NCBI GenBank assembly: GCA_940337035.1
Contig: CALNHX010007744.1
Location: 1 to 64,000 of the forward strand
Origin: Agriotes lineatus
Lineage: Eukaryota > Arthropoda > Insecta > Coleoptera > Elateridae
Direction: 5' to 3'
DNA: 64,000 nt
Translations under genes and position numbers: made by a program
Shown: one piece after another, positions 25,276 through 36,520 of the stretch
Numbering within the stretch: the first letter of the stretch is position 1
How the letters are laid out: every line of letters starts with the position of its first letter
Notes under the pieces: model-generated
Databases searched by the model: none
What the model was told of the DNA's origin: nothing
What the model saw: the letters and a program-made list of their open reading frames with translations, nothing else

Positions 25276-26210
25276 AAAACGTATCCACTCCCACCAAATT
25301 ATGTGTGCGGAGCATTTCACATGCTACAAATTATTAAAAACACGCCAGGTAGCAAATTAGCAAGTAGAGAAGTTTCAAGTTTCAATTACGAACTTGCTTG
25401 TACTACGCGTTTTAGAAGTTCCACCAATAGAAAAATTTTATTCAAATGTTGCTAGGTAGTGGCTTAACTATTTCTGTTCGGTGAACAACGTATAGTGATT
25501 GGCCAGTTAGGTTAATTCTAATTTTAAACAAAACTACTTACATCTAATAACCTTTGACATTTTTTATATTATCCGATGGCTGTTTGAATTTCTGATTGAA
25601 CTGATAAACATACATCTCCTGGCATGTCATTGCAATTAGCATAAGTGAGCCACGACACTAATTGTACTTTGAAGATTCACAGCTACATATTCATTAAATT
25701 ACTGAAGCAACGAATTGTGTTTTTGTTTTCAAAGTCGACAGAGTCTTTATTTACAAGATTCAACTTCAAACAGGAAATGGGAATTGACATCCAATTGTAT
25801 GGAAATTTATAGATGGATTAAGAAGCATTAAAAAAGGCCGTGTTCTGTTTTACGTGCACCTGATTGCAGGCCATGAAGCACCAAAAAAGTAAAAAAATAT
25901 ATACGGATGCGACAGGCGCATAAAGACAATAGTGGGTGATTACGCAGACAGAGACATAATAGACTATCTGCCAGGATTATCTTATAATTATGAAATGAAT
26001 GCATAATTGTAGGATTCTTTATGTTATTAATAAGTATATGTAATATATTAATTTAAGATTATTATTAGTAAATTAATACATAAGTATTACATTAATAAGT
26101 AAATGTAACAATTTTATTTATACTTTTAGTTTATTTCTTATTATTATTTTTTAGTTGATTTAAGCTGGCTATATTTACTGAATAATTACATTGTTTCCTA
26201 TAATTTTATG
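25276..26210. other. Stretch with no recognised gene
   Basis: AT-rich sequence; no coding similarity or terminal repeats seen up to the inverted repeat that begins at 26211. Confidence 0.4.
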
Positions 26211-26237
26211 TATAAACCGTTCAATAGTTATTTGCCA
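26211..26237 (+). repeat. Left arm of a 27-bp inverted repeat
   Basis: It begins TATAAACCGTTCAATAGTTA and reads exactly as the reverse complement of 30340-30366. The two arms enclose 4.1 kb containing two transposase relics and a LINE end, so they may be terminal or subterminal repeats of one of the DNA transposons. Confidence 0.7.
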
Positions 26238-26481
26238 AGTAGGTAGACATGGAATTTTGTTTTTATGTTTAAGAAAATTAAAACTCCCTAGAATCTCTTT
26301 CTGACACTTTGTCAGAATCAGCTGTTATGTACAGGAGGCCCACGAAAGTGTCTAATTTGATATTTTGAGGTTAAACGTGCAATGTTGCCAGTGCTTTCAT
26401 ACTTTGTTTGCCACTAGGCATAATATGTATGGACATCAGCGTTATGGATACCTATCTGTCAAATTGTAATACTAGAGCAAT

Positions 26482-27855
26482 ATGCCAAAAGTAATTAAAG
26501 GTGACACAAAACTGAAAATTACAAAGGCCTACAGGCATTACAAAACCGACAGGCCAGACCTTACGGAAACTGAAATCCTTGCCCGGCTTACTGATATTTA
26601 GGATGCAAGTATTTATGCATAAAACTTAACTGTTGCTTTAATTTTGGGCTTTGTACTGTTTTAGGTGTCCGAAAGAACTATAAGAAGTATTATTGGGCGG
26701 GACAATTTTGAAATTAAACCTTTTGGCCCACGACTTAAAAATGATACATACTATAAAAATTTTGCATTTCGGGAAGATTTGCAACGACAGATTTGGAATT
26801 ATCACTTGAAAAATGAGCACTTTACTTTGGCTAGACTATTAAAGGACGTGCGTGAAAATTTCGAATTCGATAAGGGGAAAACGACTTTATATAATATTCT
26901 AAAATCAATGGGTTATAAATACAAACATGTAAACGGACGTAAAATTCTATGTGAACAGAAACATGTTGTTGCATCCAAAATTACTTATTTGAGAAAATTC
27001 TTGCAATACCAAAATTCTAGTGAAAATATAACATTTGTGTAGCTAGACGAAACCTGGATTTATCAAAATGGATCTAGCGTCCGACAATGGGTACACGATT
27101 CTGAAATTAAAAGCAATCCGTCTAAAATTAAATCGGAGGGAAAGCGTTTCACTGTTTTGCATGCGGGAACTAAATTTGGGTTTTTGGAAGGGTGTGATCT
27201 ATTCTTATCTTCAACTAATAACGATAGGGATTATCACAAAACCATGAACAGGGAGATTTTTCTAAACTGGGTGGTTAATCAGTTACTTCCTGCTCTGAAT
27301 AAAATTCCTGGTAAATGTGTGGTAATCTTGGACAATGCACCGTACCATTCGGTGCAGTTGGAAAAGTTACCCTCACTTAATTGGAAGAAGGATCTGATGC
27401 AGGATTGGTTGATTAAACACAATGTCAAAATTGAGGGCAAAATTACAAAAAAACATCTTTGGAGTTTAATTCAACCTTTTAGGAAAGACAATAACAAACG
27501 TTACGTGACTGACGAATTTTTGAAAGAGAATGGTCATGAGGTTCTTAGATTACCTATTGAAATGGCATGGGGGTTCTGTAAAACTTACTACAACAAGCAT
27601 ATAAATTCTCAGCTTTCATCCAAGGATAAGGTTAAGAATTTATGGCTTGAAGCTCTTTCAAAGTGTACCTCCGACATGTGGCAAAATTATTGTGATCATT
27701 GTGAAAAAACTATTTCGGAAGACTGGGCGAAACATATGGGAAATATTTCGTTTGAAAACATTTCACCTTTCATTATTTCATTGGAGGAATCTGAGTCAGA
27801 ATCAAGTATTGATAATGATTCAGATACTAGCAATGAAACAATGGAAGTGGAATAG
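26482..27855 (+). pseudogene. Tc1/mariner-superfamily (DDE_3-type) transposase, broken
   Basis: The enzyme would cut and rejoin transposon ends using a D-D-E metal site. A first segment starts at ATG 26482 (MPKVIKGDTKLKITKAYRHY) and stops at about 26599. A helix-turn-helix-like part follows from 26665 (SERTIRSIIG, KGKTTLYNILKSMGY). The gap of about 65 nt ends in TGTTTTAG and is probably a former intron. The catalytic part runs in the same frame after a single TAG at 27040: LDETWIYQNG holds the first aspartate and VVILDNAPYHS the second. The third region reads LRLPIEMAWG, keeping the glutamate but lacking the residues usually found between LP and IE, as though about 24 bp had been deleted. The C-terminus is acidic. 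The gene is recent enough to read easily but cannot be intact. Confidence 0.85.
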
Positions 27856-28096
27856 GGGGTTTTTGGCATCAAAATTCTTGTTTATGACATGGAAAATGAG
27901 TGGCTATCTTCTGATAATCCACACCACGCAACTCCCAACGCTGATCCGGCCCCAGTGTAAACCAAGCTCAAGACATTTCTCGTATGAAAATTTAAAGCCG
28001 CTCGAAGTTTAGACTTTAGACCATCACACCGACATCCATGCCAACAAGGAATCTCATTCGCAGTCTCATATTCTTTACATTTGCATTTATTTAAAT

Positions 28097-28917
28097 GTGG
28101 AAGCATTAATTTGTAAAGTCGATGAAAATTGGATTTATTCTATTGAAGGCTCCTTTAGGAAATTTAATGAGGAGTTTCCCGCGACAGCTATAGAATATAA
28201 GGTATTTAGTGATGCTTTATCAAGAATAGTCCATAACTTCCGCGAAACTGGAAATGTACACCGGAAGCAAGGCAGTGGTCGACCAAACATAAGCACTGAA
28301 GAAGTAGTTAACAATGCGAGACAAATTGTGCAAGAACAACCACACGTATCTGTTCGCCATTTAGGACAGCAATTAAATGTTTCGTATACAACATCTCATA
28401 GGATATTAAGAAGCAATTTGCATTATTTTCCTTACCGGTTGCTGCCAAACGATCCTCCGGTTAGATTGGAATTCTGTAACTGGATTATCAATAATTTAGG
28501 AAATAAGGATAATGCGTTTGAGAAAACTGTCTTTACCGATGAGGCATACTTTTATTTATCAGGCTATACTAATTCACAAAATATGAGTATGTGAAGCTCT
28601 GAGAATCCCAATTTTTATGTTGAAGAACCGCTTCACCCCCCAAAAAACGGGGTTTGGGCTGCAATTAGTAAAAGAAGAGTTATAGGTCCTGTATTTTCTG
28701 AAGGTAAGTGCAGCAAAACGATTAAATTTTATTTTAATAATTCAAATTTTAGGTTTGCTATATGCACAACAATATCGTATTGACATTTTGTCGCCGTTTT
28801 TTGAAGAGTTACGTGACGATGAACTACAAAAGGGTTACTTTCAATAAGATGGGGCAAGACTTCACACAACACAAGAAAATTTAAATTTACTTGGAGAGTT
28901 TTACGAAAACAGAGTTA
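28097..28917 (+). pseudogene. Second mariner-like transposase, broken, with an intron
   Basis: This is a different transposase from the one just upstream. The N-terminal half has two helix-turn-helix segments (FRETGNVHRKQGSGRPN, VSVRHLGQQLNVSYTTSHRIL). The first catalytic aspartate is in VFTDEAYFYLSGY. A TGA at 28592 replaces what is normally a tryptophan before SSENPNFYVEEPLHP. After GVWAAISKRRVIGPVFSEG comes a 49-nt intron, 28704-28752 (GTAAGT...TTTTAG), then LLYAQQYRIDIL. A TAA at 28846 sits in Q-stop-DGARLHTTQ, just before the second aspartate. The coding sequence breaks off near 28917, where other repeats begin, so the last catalytic residue is missing. Confidence 0.82.
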
Positions 28918-28929
28918 TTAGTCAAAACA

Positions 28930-29395
28930 TGTCTACCATATATATAATACACATATATTGCTGGTCGTCCCTGGAAACTTCAGAAAACATTACGGCGCCG
29001 ACATAGTCTCACTTAGAGTATAACGCGTCTCGTGCGCATGCGTGAGAATTCGAACTCTGCCTTTAAAAGCGAATTTTAAACTTGCCCACTTCCCCATTGG
29101 CCGGACGACGCCGCCGCGCTTGCACACAGCTCACCATTATACATTGAAGAGTTGGTTGTCTGTCTCACTTCCTTGGTCAGTTTCCCACTCATAGCCGCTA
29201 GCAAAATAGTAAGTATTAGATATATGATGTCTACAGTGCGGCCTCCGAGGTCTTTTGACTTAATCCCTGCGATTTTCTTCTGTGGCCATATTAAAAAAAA
29301 TATCCATTTTTCAACTTCCACTGGACAATATTCAGCAACTTTAACAAAGAAGTAGTGGAAAAAATAAAGAAATCAATAATAATCCCGTAATATTA
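28930..29395. other. Unclassified insertion between a transposase and a LINE end
   Basis: The sequence is more GC-rich than its flanks around 28995-29120 (GCGCCGACATAGTCTCAC and CGCATGCG) and has no recognisable coding content. It interrupts the mariner-like relic and is followed by LINE sequence. Confidence 0.4.
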
Positions 29396-29399
29396 AGAG

Positions 29400-30003
29400 T
29401 TGAAAATAGAACGAGTTAAGGAGTTTACTTCCTTAGGAACATTAATCTCTGAAAACTTAACTTACACACAAGAAATTAAATCAAGGTTAATAGCATCGAG
29501 ATGTGCGGGCGCGTTAACTAGTATAATGTCCTCAAAACAAATCTCGCTAAATGCAGACCTACGATTCATAAGACTGTAATTCGACCCACAGCTACGTATG
29601 CATGTGAAACATGGACGATGAATGTGGCAGATCAAGACATGATAAGTAGGTGGAAGAGAAAAATGCTGCGAAAAATATTTGGAGGGACTCGAACGGAGGA
29701 TGGTTAGAGAAGACTTACAAACGAAGACGTACAGGAGAAGTATGGGGAGCCAAGTATAGTAGACTTCATTAAAGCTCAGAGGTTAAGAAGGTTTAGGCAT
29801 ATATCGAGAATGCCAGATGGAAGAGCTACTAAGATAGTATTGGAAGGCAGAGCGCAAGAAACTAGATGGAGGACCAAGGAATAGGTGGGAGAAGGCAGTA
29901 ATGGAAGACATAGCAAGGAAAGGAATAGAAGACTGGAGAAATAAAATCATGAATAAAGGACAATGGAGATTGTTATGCAATGGGCCTAAAGTGGCTTGTA
30001 AAA
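29400..30003 (+). mobile_element. 3' end of an RTE-type non-LTR retrotransposon
   Basis: The C-terminal region of an endonuclease-reverse transcriptase polyprotein is readable: TATYACETWTMN, KRKMLRKIFGG, a stop at 29705, then EKYGEPSIVDFIKAQRLRRF and a later arginine-rich part. These are hallmarks of the region after the RT domain in insect RTE-like elements. The 5' part is missing (truncation is usual for LINEs). The end is AT-rich, with TTTATTTATTTAT near 30005. Confidence 0.7.
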
Positions 30004-30339
30004 GCTTTATTTATTTATACTGAAAAAAATACATAAATTGTAATATTTAAATATTTTTGTATACAATTTATAATTACAATAAAAAAACGACTTTCATTAT
30101 ACCATTATTCCTACTCAACAAAGTATGACACGTATTCAGAATAAGCAAGTTGTCTTTCATGAAATTTATCTTAACCAATAATAAAAGTGGCACAAAATCC
30201 AAAACCAAATCTGGCAACCACGTTTTGTACATTAACATAAAATTATCATTTTGTATAAAATGGGCATAACCTAACTTTTCTTAATGACTGACAGCATATT
30301 TACAGGGTGAAATTCATCACCCTAACATGGCCTCTTATC

Positions 30340-30366
30340 TGGCAAATAACTATTGAACGGTTTATA
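30340..30366 (-). repeat. Right arm of the 27-bp inverted repeat
   Basis: Exact reverse complement of 26211-26237. Just inside it, CAGGGTGAAATTCATCACCC forms a small hairpin, and beyond the 27 bp the two sides do not match. Confidence 0.7.
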
Positions 30367-31780
30367 TTTGAAAAATCTTTATGTAAATTTTTATATTTGC
30401 AATAAATGTAAACAATTTTGTGGAATTATTTTTTCTGTATCGTGTAATATACTTCTGAACCAAATTAAGGAACCGCCAATAAAATTCTAGATAATGTTAT
30501 AAAAACGTAACCCGTTTTAATAAAATTAGCAAATGACCTCTTGTTTTAAAGCTACGCCTTACGGCAGTTTTCTGTACCACAAATTTGTTGGTGTTCAAAG
30601 CCCTAGCCTCTTTCCTTTGAGAATGACTCTTGCAAAGGAGAATAATTATTTGTGATACTTTCTCGGTGATCAAATGGCGTTTAGCCATAGTTTATATAAA
30701 GAACATTAAAAAATCATTAATTTTTTGAAAATTCTGTAGTGAAAGCTATAAGTTTTATAAAATTACAATGAAAATTATAACCCGTTTACTTCATTTGTTA
30801 CTCTGAGCAGGCTTTGCATGTGCTCTTTTGACGGTGTAAGAAATAGTTGCTAACAAAAAAAATACCAAAATAAAAGTAAAATTCTCCATTCGTGAAGTAA
30901 ATTAAAGTTATTAAAAATACTGATTCCTGCAGTTCAGCAAGATGTCAAGAATGAGAAGTTCTCTATTACTGTAGTACTTTTAAGAAGTTACAGAACGTAA
31001 ATGTCATTTTGACATTAGTAATTTTTTGTAACTAAATATTTAATAGATTAGTAAAAATATTCACATTCAAGGCCTGCCCAGAATCAGAAATGGAGTAAAT
31101 GGGGTATATGTAAATTAATTTCAATGAAAACGCCTTCATTGCTCGTGATGTATTTTTCATGACATACTAAGTAACGTAGAACACATTAAAAAATACCACG
31201 GCCTGCTGAATTGTGTGACAAATGTCACCGTTTGTCAAACAATTCAGCAGGTCGTGAAAAATACAATTGTAAATTTCATTTACTAATTATACTACGTCTT
31301 CGTAAACTTATTTCAAATTCTATTGGTGGTTTCTTACTTTCGTTCAAAAGTAACTAGCATATTACATATTTAAACGATCAGCAAAATATTTGATTTTTGG
31401 TAGATTTTAAAATAAATATAATCTTCAAGAGCAGAAAACCAAAAAACTTAGAGTTTGTATACACATTTGGGAAGAAGTCAATGTTAGATCCACATTAATT
31501 TGTGCTTACTTTTATTTGAATATGTTAACTAGGGCAGGTACCTACATATTGAACAAACGCTTTTTAAGTATTATTTAAGCTTCTGATATTTTTAGAAGTA
31601 TTGTAGCGTTGTGTTCTGACGCAAAAACTAATATTTTCTAGTAATTTTTATTTATATAGCATTTTAATTATCCTCTAACTAAAATATATTCGAAAGAGCC
31701 TCATACGGAAATTTACAAAATATAACATTTTATTAGTTTGTGATTTAAAAAATGTAAAAGTGAACACACAAAATAGGTAT
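30367..31780. other. Stretch with no recognised gene; one palindrome
   Basis: AT-rich. At 31197-31256 CACGGCCTGCTGAATTGT pairs with ACAATTCAGCAGGTCGTG around a short loop. Confidence 0.45.
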
Positions 31781-31784
31781 ACTC

Positions 31785-31862
31785 GCGCCGAAATGTCTTC
31801 GCGCCGAAAGGGCTGCGCCGAATCGCTCGGGCCGAAACGTCGTAGACCGAAATGCGCAACCA
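31785..31862. repeat. GC-rich repeat block, inverted relative of the 25.1-kb array
   Basis: Read on the minus strand it contains ATTCGGCGCAGCCCTTTCGG followed by CGCGAAG, identical to the start of the array at 25.1 kb. It has only about four or five units. The two blocks lie in opposite orientation 6.6 kb apart. Confidence 0.75.
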
Positions 31863-33095
31863 TCGCTTATCAAAAAACAAATAATGTTTCAAGAAATAAT
31901 TAGACTAATAACTATAATGGCACTCATGTTTGCTAGATGCCTAGTATGTTTTGTATATTTATTAACTTCGAAATATTTTGGGATAGATATGATACCGAAG
32001 CAACGGCCCGTGTAACGGCTCAGCGACGTTATAATCTTTGGAAAAATTTCATCACCCGAGGCTTCTCAATTCAGATCGCAGACAGGGTGGGGCCTGCCAA
32101 GTTTCGCAGAAATAACAATGGTCAGCACTGTATAAAAAGGGTTTTGGTTGTTTATTTAATATTTTTGCATCTAAAACTGTTTACGAAAATATAATTATTT
32201 TGTGATTTCACTGGGTTGTTTTATTTATTTAGTACTGATTACCACAAATAAGTAAAAAATAAACAGTAGTTTATTAAGGTAAATAAATACTGCGTGATCG
32301 AAAAAAAGTAATTAGCATGTCGTAGTAGTAATTCAAATCCAGTATATTTATTATTGACCTGTTACAAATATAATCACAATACATGACCATTAGTCAGGAG
32401 GCCATTAAAGCTATCTCCCCAAAAACACGTGCAGGTGTAGGTAATAATCTGACTAAGGCCTAATCTAATTTTCCTTTAGTTCGATCGCGCGGCACTTGCC
32501 ACTGTAAGTTACTTTGCATTTACCTGTGTTCTAAGCTTCTAAGTTTCTGTGTCTCGACAGTAAGCATTTTTGTATAGGTTTTGCGTAAAATATTGATTTC
32601 TGTTAAAATTCCAAAATTGTTCTTTGTTTTTTGGGTTGAAAATTATTACGTCATTGGTTCGAAGTACCCTTCATATGGTTAAACTGTGAAATTAACGATT
32701 TAAATTTTTTATTACCAACGCATGAAGTTACATATATAAAAGTATATAAAAATTTATCAAAATGTGAGCATTTTTATACTCAAATTTGCTTATAAAACCG
32801 TTACTCTAAAATGTTTCTATTTAACAGAATTAAAGAACACAAACATATAAACTAACTTTACCTATTAGTACTATTTATTTATGCAGCGATTAGCATTCGA
32901 AATGTAACTTGACTTCAGTGACGGTTCGTGATAATTGTATTTAGGAGACTCTTAATTTTTGTAAATACTCAAGAAGACCGGGAGTTACCAGCGCTGGCGG
33001 CTTTAACGTATAAGTTTAGAGCAAGATTTTGGATCGTCCGCATCAGCTGCCAGCCGCTTGTTTATTCATACGCGCTACTGTGTTGACACATAACC
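31863..33095. other. Stretch with no recognised gene
   Basis: AT-rich sequence up to the truncation point of the LINE. The 85-codon open frame at 31937-32194 matches nothing recognised. Confidence 0.4.
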
Positions 33096-33109
33096 CATGT
33101 TGTGCTGAC

Positions 33110-34204
33110 TTACTAAGTCATGATCTCTTACTTGCAATTTTACATTATGTAGGCGTCAGTTTTGATACAGTTAATATGTTCAGTTCTTACCTAAAACACC
33201 GGCAGCAAAAAGTAATTCTTCATGGTTTCACGTCTTCAGCTCTTGAACTAAATTCCGGGGTACCTCAAGGCTCTATATTAGGTCCCTTACTTTACTGCGT
33301 ATATACAAGCAATTTCTTCTCTCTAGCTGCATTTAGTGCCAAGTATCACATGTACGCAGATGATACACAAATTTACTATTCATTTGCTCCCAACGATATT
33401 AATACTGCCATAAGCACTTTAAATGAAGACCTGAAGAACCTAGTAAATATTTCCAAACAACATTGTTTAAAAATAAATGCGACTAAATCTGCTTGTCTGC
33501 TTTTTGGAAAAGTTAAATCCAGAATTAATGCCTTTGATAGAATTAAAATTTACATGGATGGCGTGCTGATTCCTGTTATTAATTCTGCCAGAAATTTGGG
33601 ATTAATATTAGATAGTAATTTAAGATTTAAGGAACATATAAACAAATTAATCCAAGGCGCTTTTGCAAAACTCAAAATCCTTTATAACAGTAAAACTATT
33701 TTAAATAAAAAATTAAAATTAATGCTCTGTGATTCCCTCATATTATCGACCTTCAATTATTGTGATGTAGTCTACGGTTCTTGTCTTGATAATTTGGATG
33801 TTAATAGAATACAAAAAGTACAAAATGCATGTCTTAGGTTTATTTACGGTATTAGACGACGTGATCATATTTCTCATACTCTATCATATGCTAACTGGCT
33901 AAATATGAATAACAGGAGAAAGTATCATTCATTGTGCATTTTTCACAAAATCATAATCACCAAACATCCAGGATATCTGTTCGAAAGATTAAGCTTCAGA
34001 ACTGATGTACACAATTTGAATGTCCGTTATCGTGGGTTGCTTACACCTCCGCTACATAAATATGAAATTTTTAAACGCTCATTTTTATATAACATCTACA
34101 AACAATATAATCGATTACCTCTCAAATTCAAAATACTATCACCTCTTTGTTTTAAATCTCAACTTCGAAAATATCTACTCTCTTATCAAGCATCACAAAT
34201 ATAA
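33110..34204 (+). CDS. Reverse transcriptase, C-terminal part of LINE ORF2
   Basis: This copies LINE RNA into DNA. An uninterrupted frame gives roughly 365 residues of element origin. LSHDLL marks the start of the retained RT fingers, SGVPQGSILGPLLYCVY is the conserved RT block, and MYADDTQIYYS (33350-33383) holds the two catalytic aspartates. The C-terminal 270 residues, with NARNLG-type and NYCDVVYGSCLD segments, are the usual thumb and tail of the CR1/jockey group. The open frame begins further upstream (33029), but its first 26 codons do not look like RT and are probably flanking DNA. The lack of stops suggests a fairly young insertion, yet without the endonuclease and ORF1 it cannot move itself. 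Confidence 0.82.
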   Translation, partial: LLSHDLLLAILHYVGVSFDTVNMFSSYLKHRQQKVILHGFTSSALELNSGVPQGSILGPLLYCVYTSNFFSLAAFSAKYHMYADDTQIYYSFAPNDINTAISTLNEDLKNLVNISKQHCLKINATKSACLLFGKVKSRINAFDRIKIYMDGVLIPVINSARNLGLILDSNLRFKEHINKLIQGAFAKLKILYNSKTILNKKLKLMLCDSLILSTFNYCDVVYGSCLDNLDVNRIQKVQNACLRFIYGIRRRDHISHTLSYANWLNMNNRRKYHSLCIFHKIIITKHPGYLFERLSFRTDVHNLNVRYRGLLTPPLHKYEIFKRSFLYNIYKQYNRLPLKFKILSPLCFKSQLRKYLLSYQASQI

Positions 34205-34421
34205 AATCGCTTCAGTTCAAATATTCTTAATAGTTATGGCAACCTGGTGCCTGTCTGCTGGCGTCGGCTTCGACATTTGCGACATTTAGATGTAGTTAGT
34301 TTTAAGTTAGGGGCGCAGGGAAGAACACCTGCTTGTTTTTAGCAAGTAAGATGATTGTGTTCCCTTTGGGTTTTGTTTCATTTTATCTTCACTGTTTGTA
34401 CTTATTTAGAACCTAATAAAT

Positions 34422-34447
34422 GGATTATTATTATTATTATTATTACT
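34422..34447. repeat. (ATT)n tail of the LINE
   Basis: About eight ATT units following AATAAATGG, marking the 3' end of the retrotransposon copy. Confidence 0.85.
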
Positions 34448-34750
34448 TCTGGATATTGGTTTACATGTTTTAAGCGGGATCGACGATCGCTGGATTTTAT
34501 TACTTAAACCTTGTTGTATTATAACGGTGGGTCATGTGCTAAAATATATTTTCAATTATAGATTGATGATTGATCTAAGTTTGAAGGAATACATTTATTT
34601 TTAATACTGTACTGTTCGTGATAAGTAAAAGTAAAATTGCTGCTAGTATTTATGGATTTTATAAGTATTTCACTAAAATACAACCGCGGTAAGTAACAAT
34701 CTCACCTCATTTTTAACGGATTTTTTGTAAATTTTAATATTATATTTAGA

Positions 34751-35335
34751 ATGCCACGAAGACGCTGTGTACCAACCCCGACAGTACCTTAAAAGAAAAT
34801 AGCATGCAAACTATAACAACATTTTCTTTTCCAATGGACGAGATGCGAAAGAAAGCATGGCTTCGTGCAATACCACGAGAATGTACAAAAAGTGCTGTCT
34901 TGTGTGAAATACATTTTAATGGAAAAGACATTTGAAAGTGTTTGAAATAAGAGTGAGTAACTGCAGAAGCTGATTCTGCATTACCCTCGATTAGCTGACA
35001 ATGCTGTCCCAAGCGTATTTCCAAATTTACCAACATATTTGTTGTTAAAAGCGCCCCAAGAAAAGATAAATCTTGAATGTAGAAGAAAATAAATATTGGA
35101 AAGACATGCACAAATAGTGAAAGTGTTTTTAAATGATGACATCACCAGTTTTTCAAAGTTTATGGAACAATTTACGTGGCACAAATTTAGATGTTACCGA
35201 GCAGATAAGTTTATTTTGTTCAAATAAGATTATTTACAGTAGCACCACCATAGTTTTTGCATATATGTTGTACTCTCAATCAGCAGTAATCTACAGAAAT
35301 GTTCGTTTATCCATGGCTTACATAGGTTAAGTTGT
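34751..35335 (+). pseudogene. THAP-domain gene fragment, frameshifted
   Basis: THAP domains are C2CH zinc fingers that bind DNA; they occur in host regulators and in P-element-like transposases. An ATG at 34751 opens MPRRRC and soon stops. In another frame FSFPMDEMRKKAWLRAIPRE and then VLCEIHFNGKDI give the core of a THAP finger, including the conserved proline and the C-x2-H-F end. Further on, AVPSVFPNLPTYL and HAQIVKVFLNDDITSFSKFM are the kind of linker and helix that follow such fingers. Several frame changes and stops separate the parts, so it is a pseudogene. Whether the source was a transposon or a host gene cannot be told. Confidence 0.65.
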
Positions 35336-35344
35336 TTTATTTTT

Positions 35345-35936
35345 ATAAATATACTGTTACACTTTTGTATTACTTAAGTATGTAAATAAATGTCACAATT
35401 ACAGAAGCTATCTTTAGTTAATTATAGAGAACATATGATAAAGTGTAAAACTGTGCTCTTTAAAGCAGGATTATTTCAAATTGGAGTACTGTAATTTAGG
35501 ACCACCAACTACGATGATGCAATGTTGCCAAGTCTAACAGCATGGCTTTAAGTGTAGGAGGCAGGGGTTGGAGACATAACTTCATATTTAAATCAATATT
35601 TGCTTCAAATAATAAACCAATTATTGGTAATCAAAGGTTATCATTCTTATTGCAACAACAAGTAACTTAATGTCAAAAATTTCCTCGTTCCTATTGCTGA
35701 TAAAACAGGTTACAAGAAGCAGTTGCGTGTTATGACAGTTAAAAATATGCGTATAAAATAAGCTACGAAGTATATAAACAACGATTAAAACGAACTAGAC
35801 CACAAATTCAGATGCACACCGGTTATGTAAAGAATATTTTATTACTGACATTGATGTAAACAAATGCATCCATGGCAACAACATTCAATTGCTATAAGAC
35901 AGACAATTTGTAAATAATATATACTTCGGTTTTTAT
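35345..35936. other. Stretch with no recognised gene left of the MULE
   Basis: AT-rich sequence between the THAP pseudogene and the MULE insertion site; nothing else recognised. Confidence 0.4.
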
Positions 35937-35945
35937 TTATTTTTT

Positions 35946-36031
35946 GGACGTGGATATAATCCCGTACGTGGGACCCGAAAATAAAAATTGTAGTCCCGCA
36001 CGGGCGGAGTTTTATCACGCGTTTGCGCGGT
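35946..36031 (+). repeat. Left terminal inverted repeat of the MULE
   Basis: 86 bp beginning GGACGTGGATATAATCCCGT and ending CGTTTGCGCGGT. It contains the internal palindrome-like GTCCCGCACGGGC. Confidence 0.9.
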
Positions 36032-36347
36032 TCATGTCCTATGGTCCGGGACTGATAATTATTCGTTAGAATCCCGACCTACTTTCATACACTTTTGCAC
36101 TCTAATTTCTAAAATGGTATTAGGTAAAGCTGGAGGTAAATGAATATTTTAAGCTAATTAACAAAAACCGATTATGAAACCGATAATACTTTGATAAGAA
36201 ACTACCAGATAGAATGAGCAACAAAATATATGTATCGCATTTCATTTGGAAGTGCATCTACTACATTTCTTCATTCAAAATAGTTAACAAATGTGGTACT
36301 TTTCTCATTAGCAACACTTTTCTGCCTAGCAACGGTGATTCGTTTTA

Positions 36348-36520
36348 CGTTTGGCAATACTGAAGTATGTTGTTGGTGACACTGTAAGCCTATGTCAAAT
36401 TCGAGGTTAGTAGGTTAGGTTTTGCGTCAGTTTTGACACAGATTGACGCCTAACCTGTTAACTTCGAATTTCACATAGACTTACAGTGTCACCAACAAGA
36501 AACTTTAGTACTGCCAAACG
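36348..36520. repeat. Palindromic repeat family P1, copy 1
   Basis: Arms of about 80 bp: the left includes GTGACACTGTAAGCCTATGT and the right its near reverse complement. They meet at GTCAGTTTTGACACAGATTG. It lies inside the MULE. Copies at 42294 and 42662 share CAAATTCGAGGTTA and the TTTGCGTCAG centre. Confidence 0.8.

Larger units (their letters stand above)
33100..34447 (+). mobile_element. 5'-truncated non-LTR retrotransposon (CR1/jockey-like)
   Basis: The element starts inside the reverse transcriptase domain and runs through the end of the coding region and a 3' untranslated part to an (ATT)n tail at about 34422-34447. Such 5' truncation and a simple-repeat tail are typical of target-primed reverse transcription. 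A clear target duplication was not identified. Confidence 0.8.

Noticed and set aside
25073..25320. Arginine- and proline-rich minus-strand proteins
   Set aside because: They are translations of the 16-bp GC-rich tandem repeat.
27882..28106. Cysteine-rich minus-strand frame (CKCKEYET...CWHGCRCDGL) as a CXC-type protein
   Set aside because: Too short, without the full cysteine spacing, and located between two plus-strand transposases.
33029..33108. First 26 codons of the open frame over the LINE as a real protein start
   Set aside because: Reverse transcriptase similarity begins only at LSHDLL; the preceding part is probably flanking DNA joined by chance.
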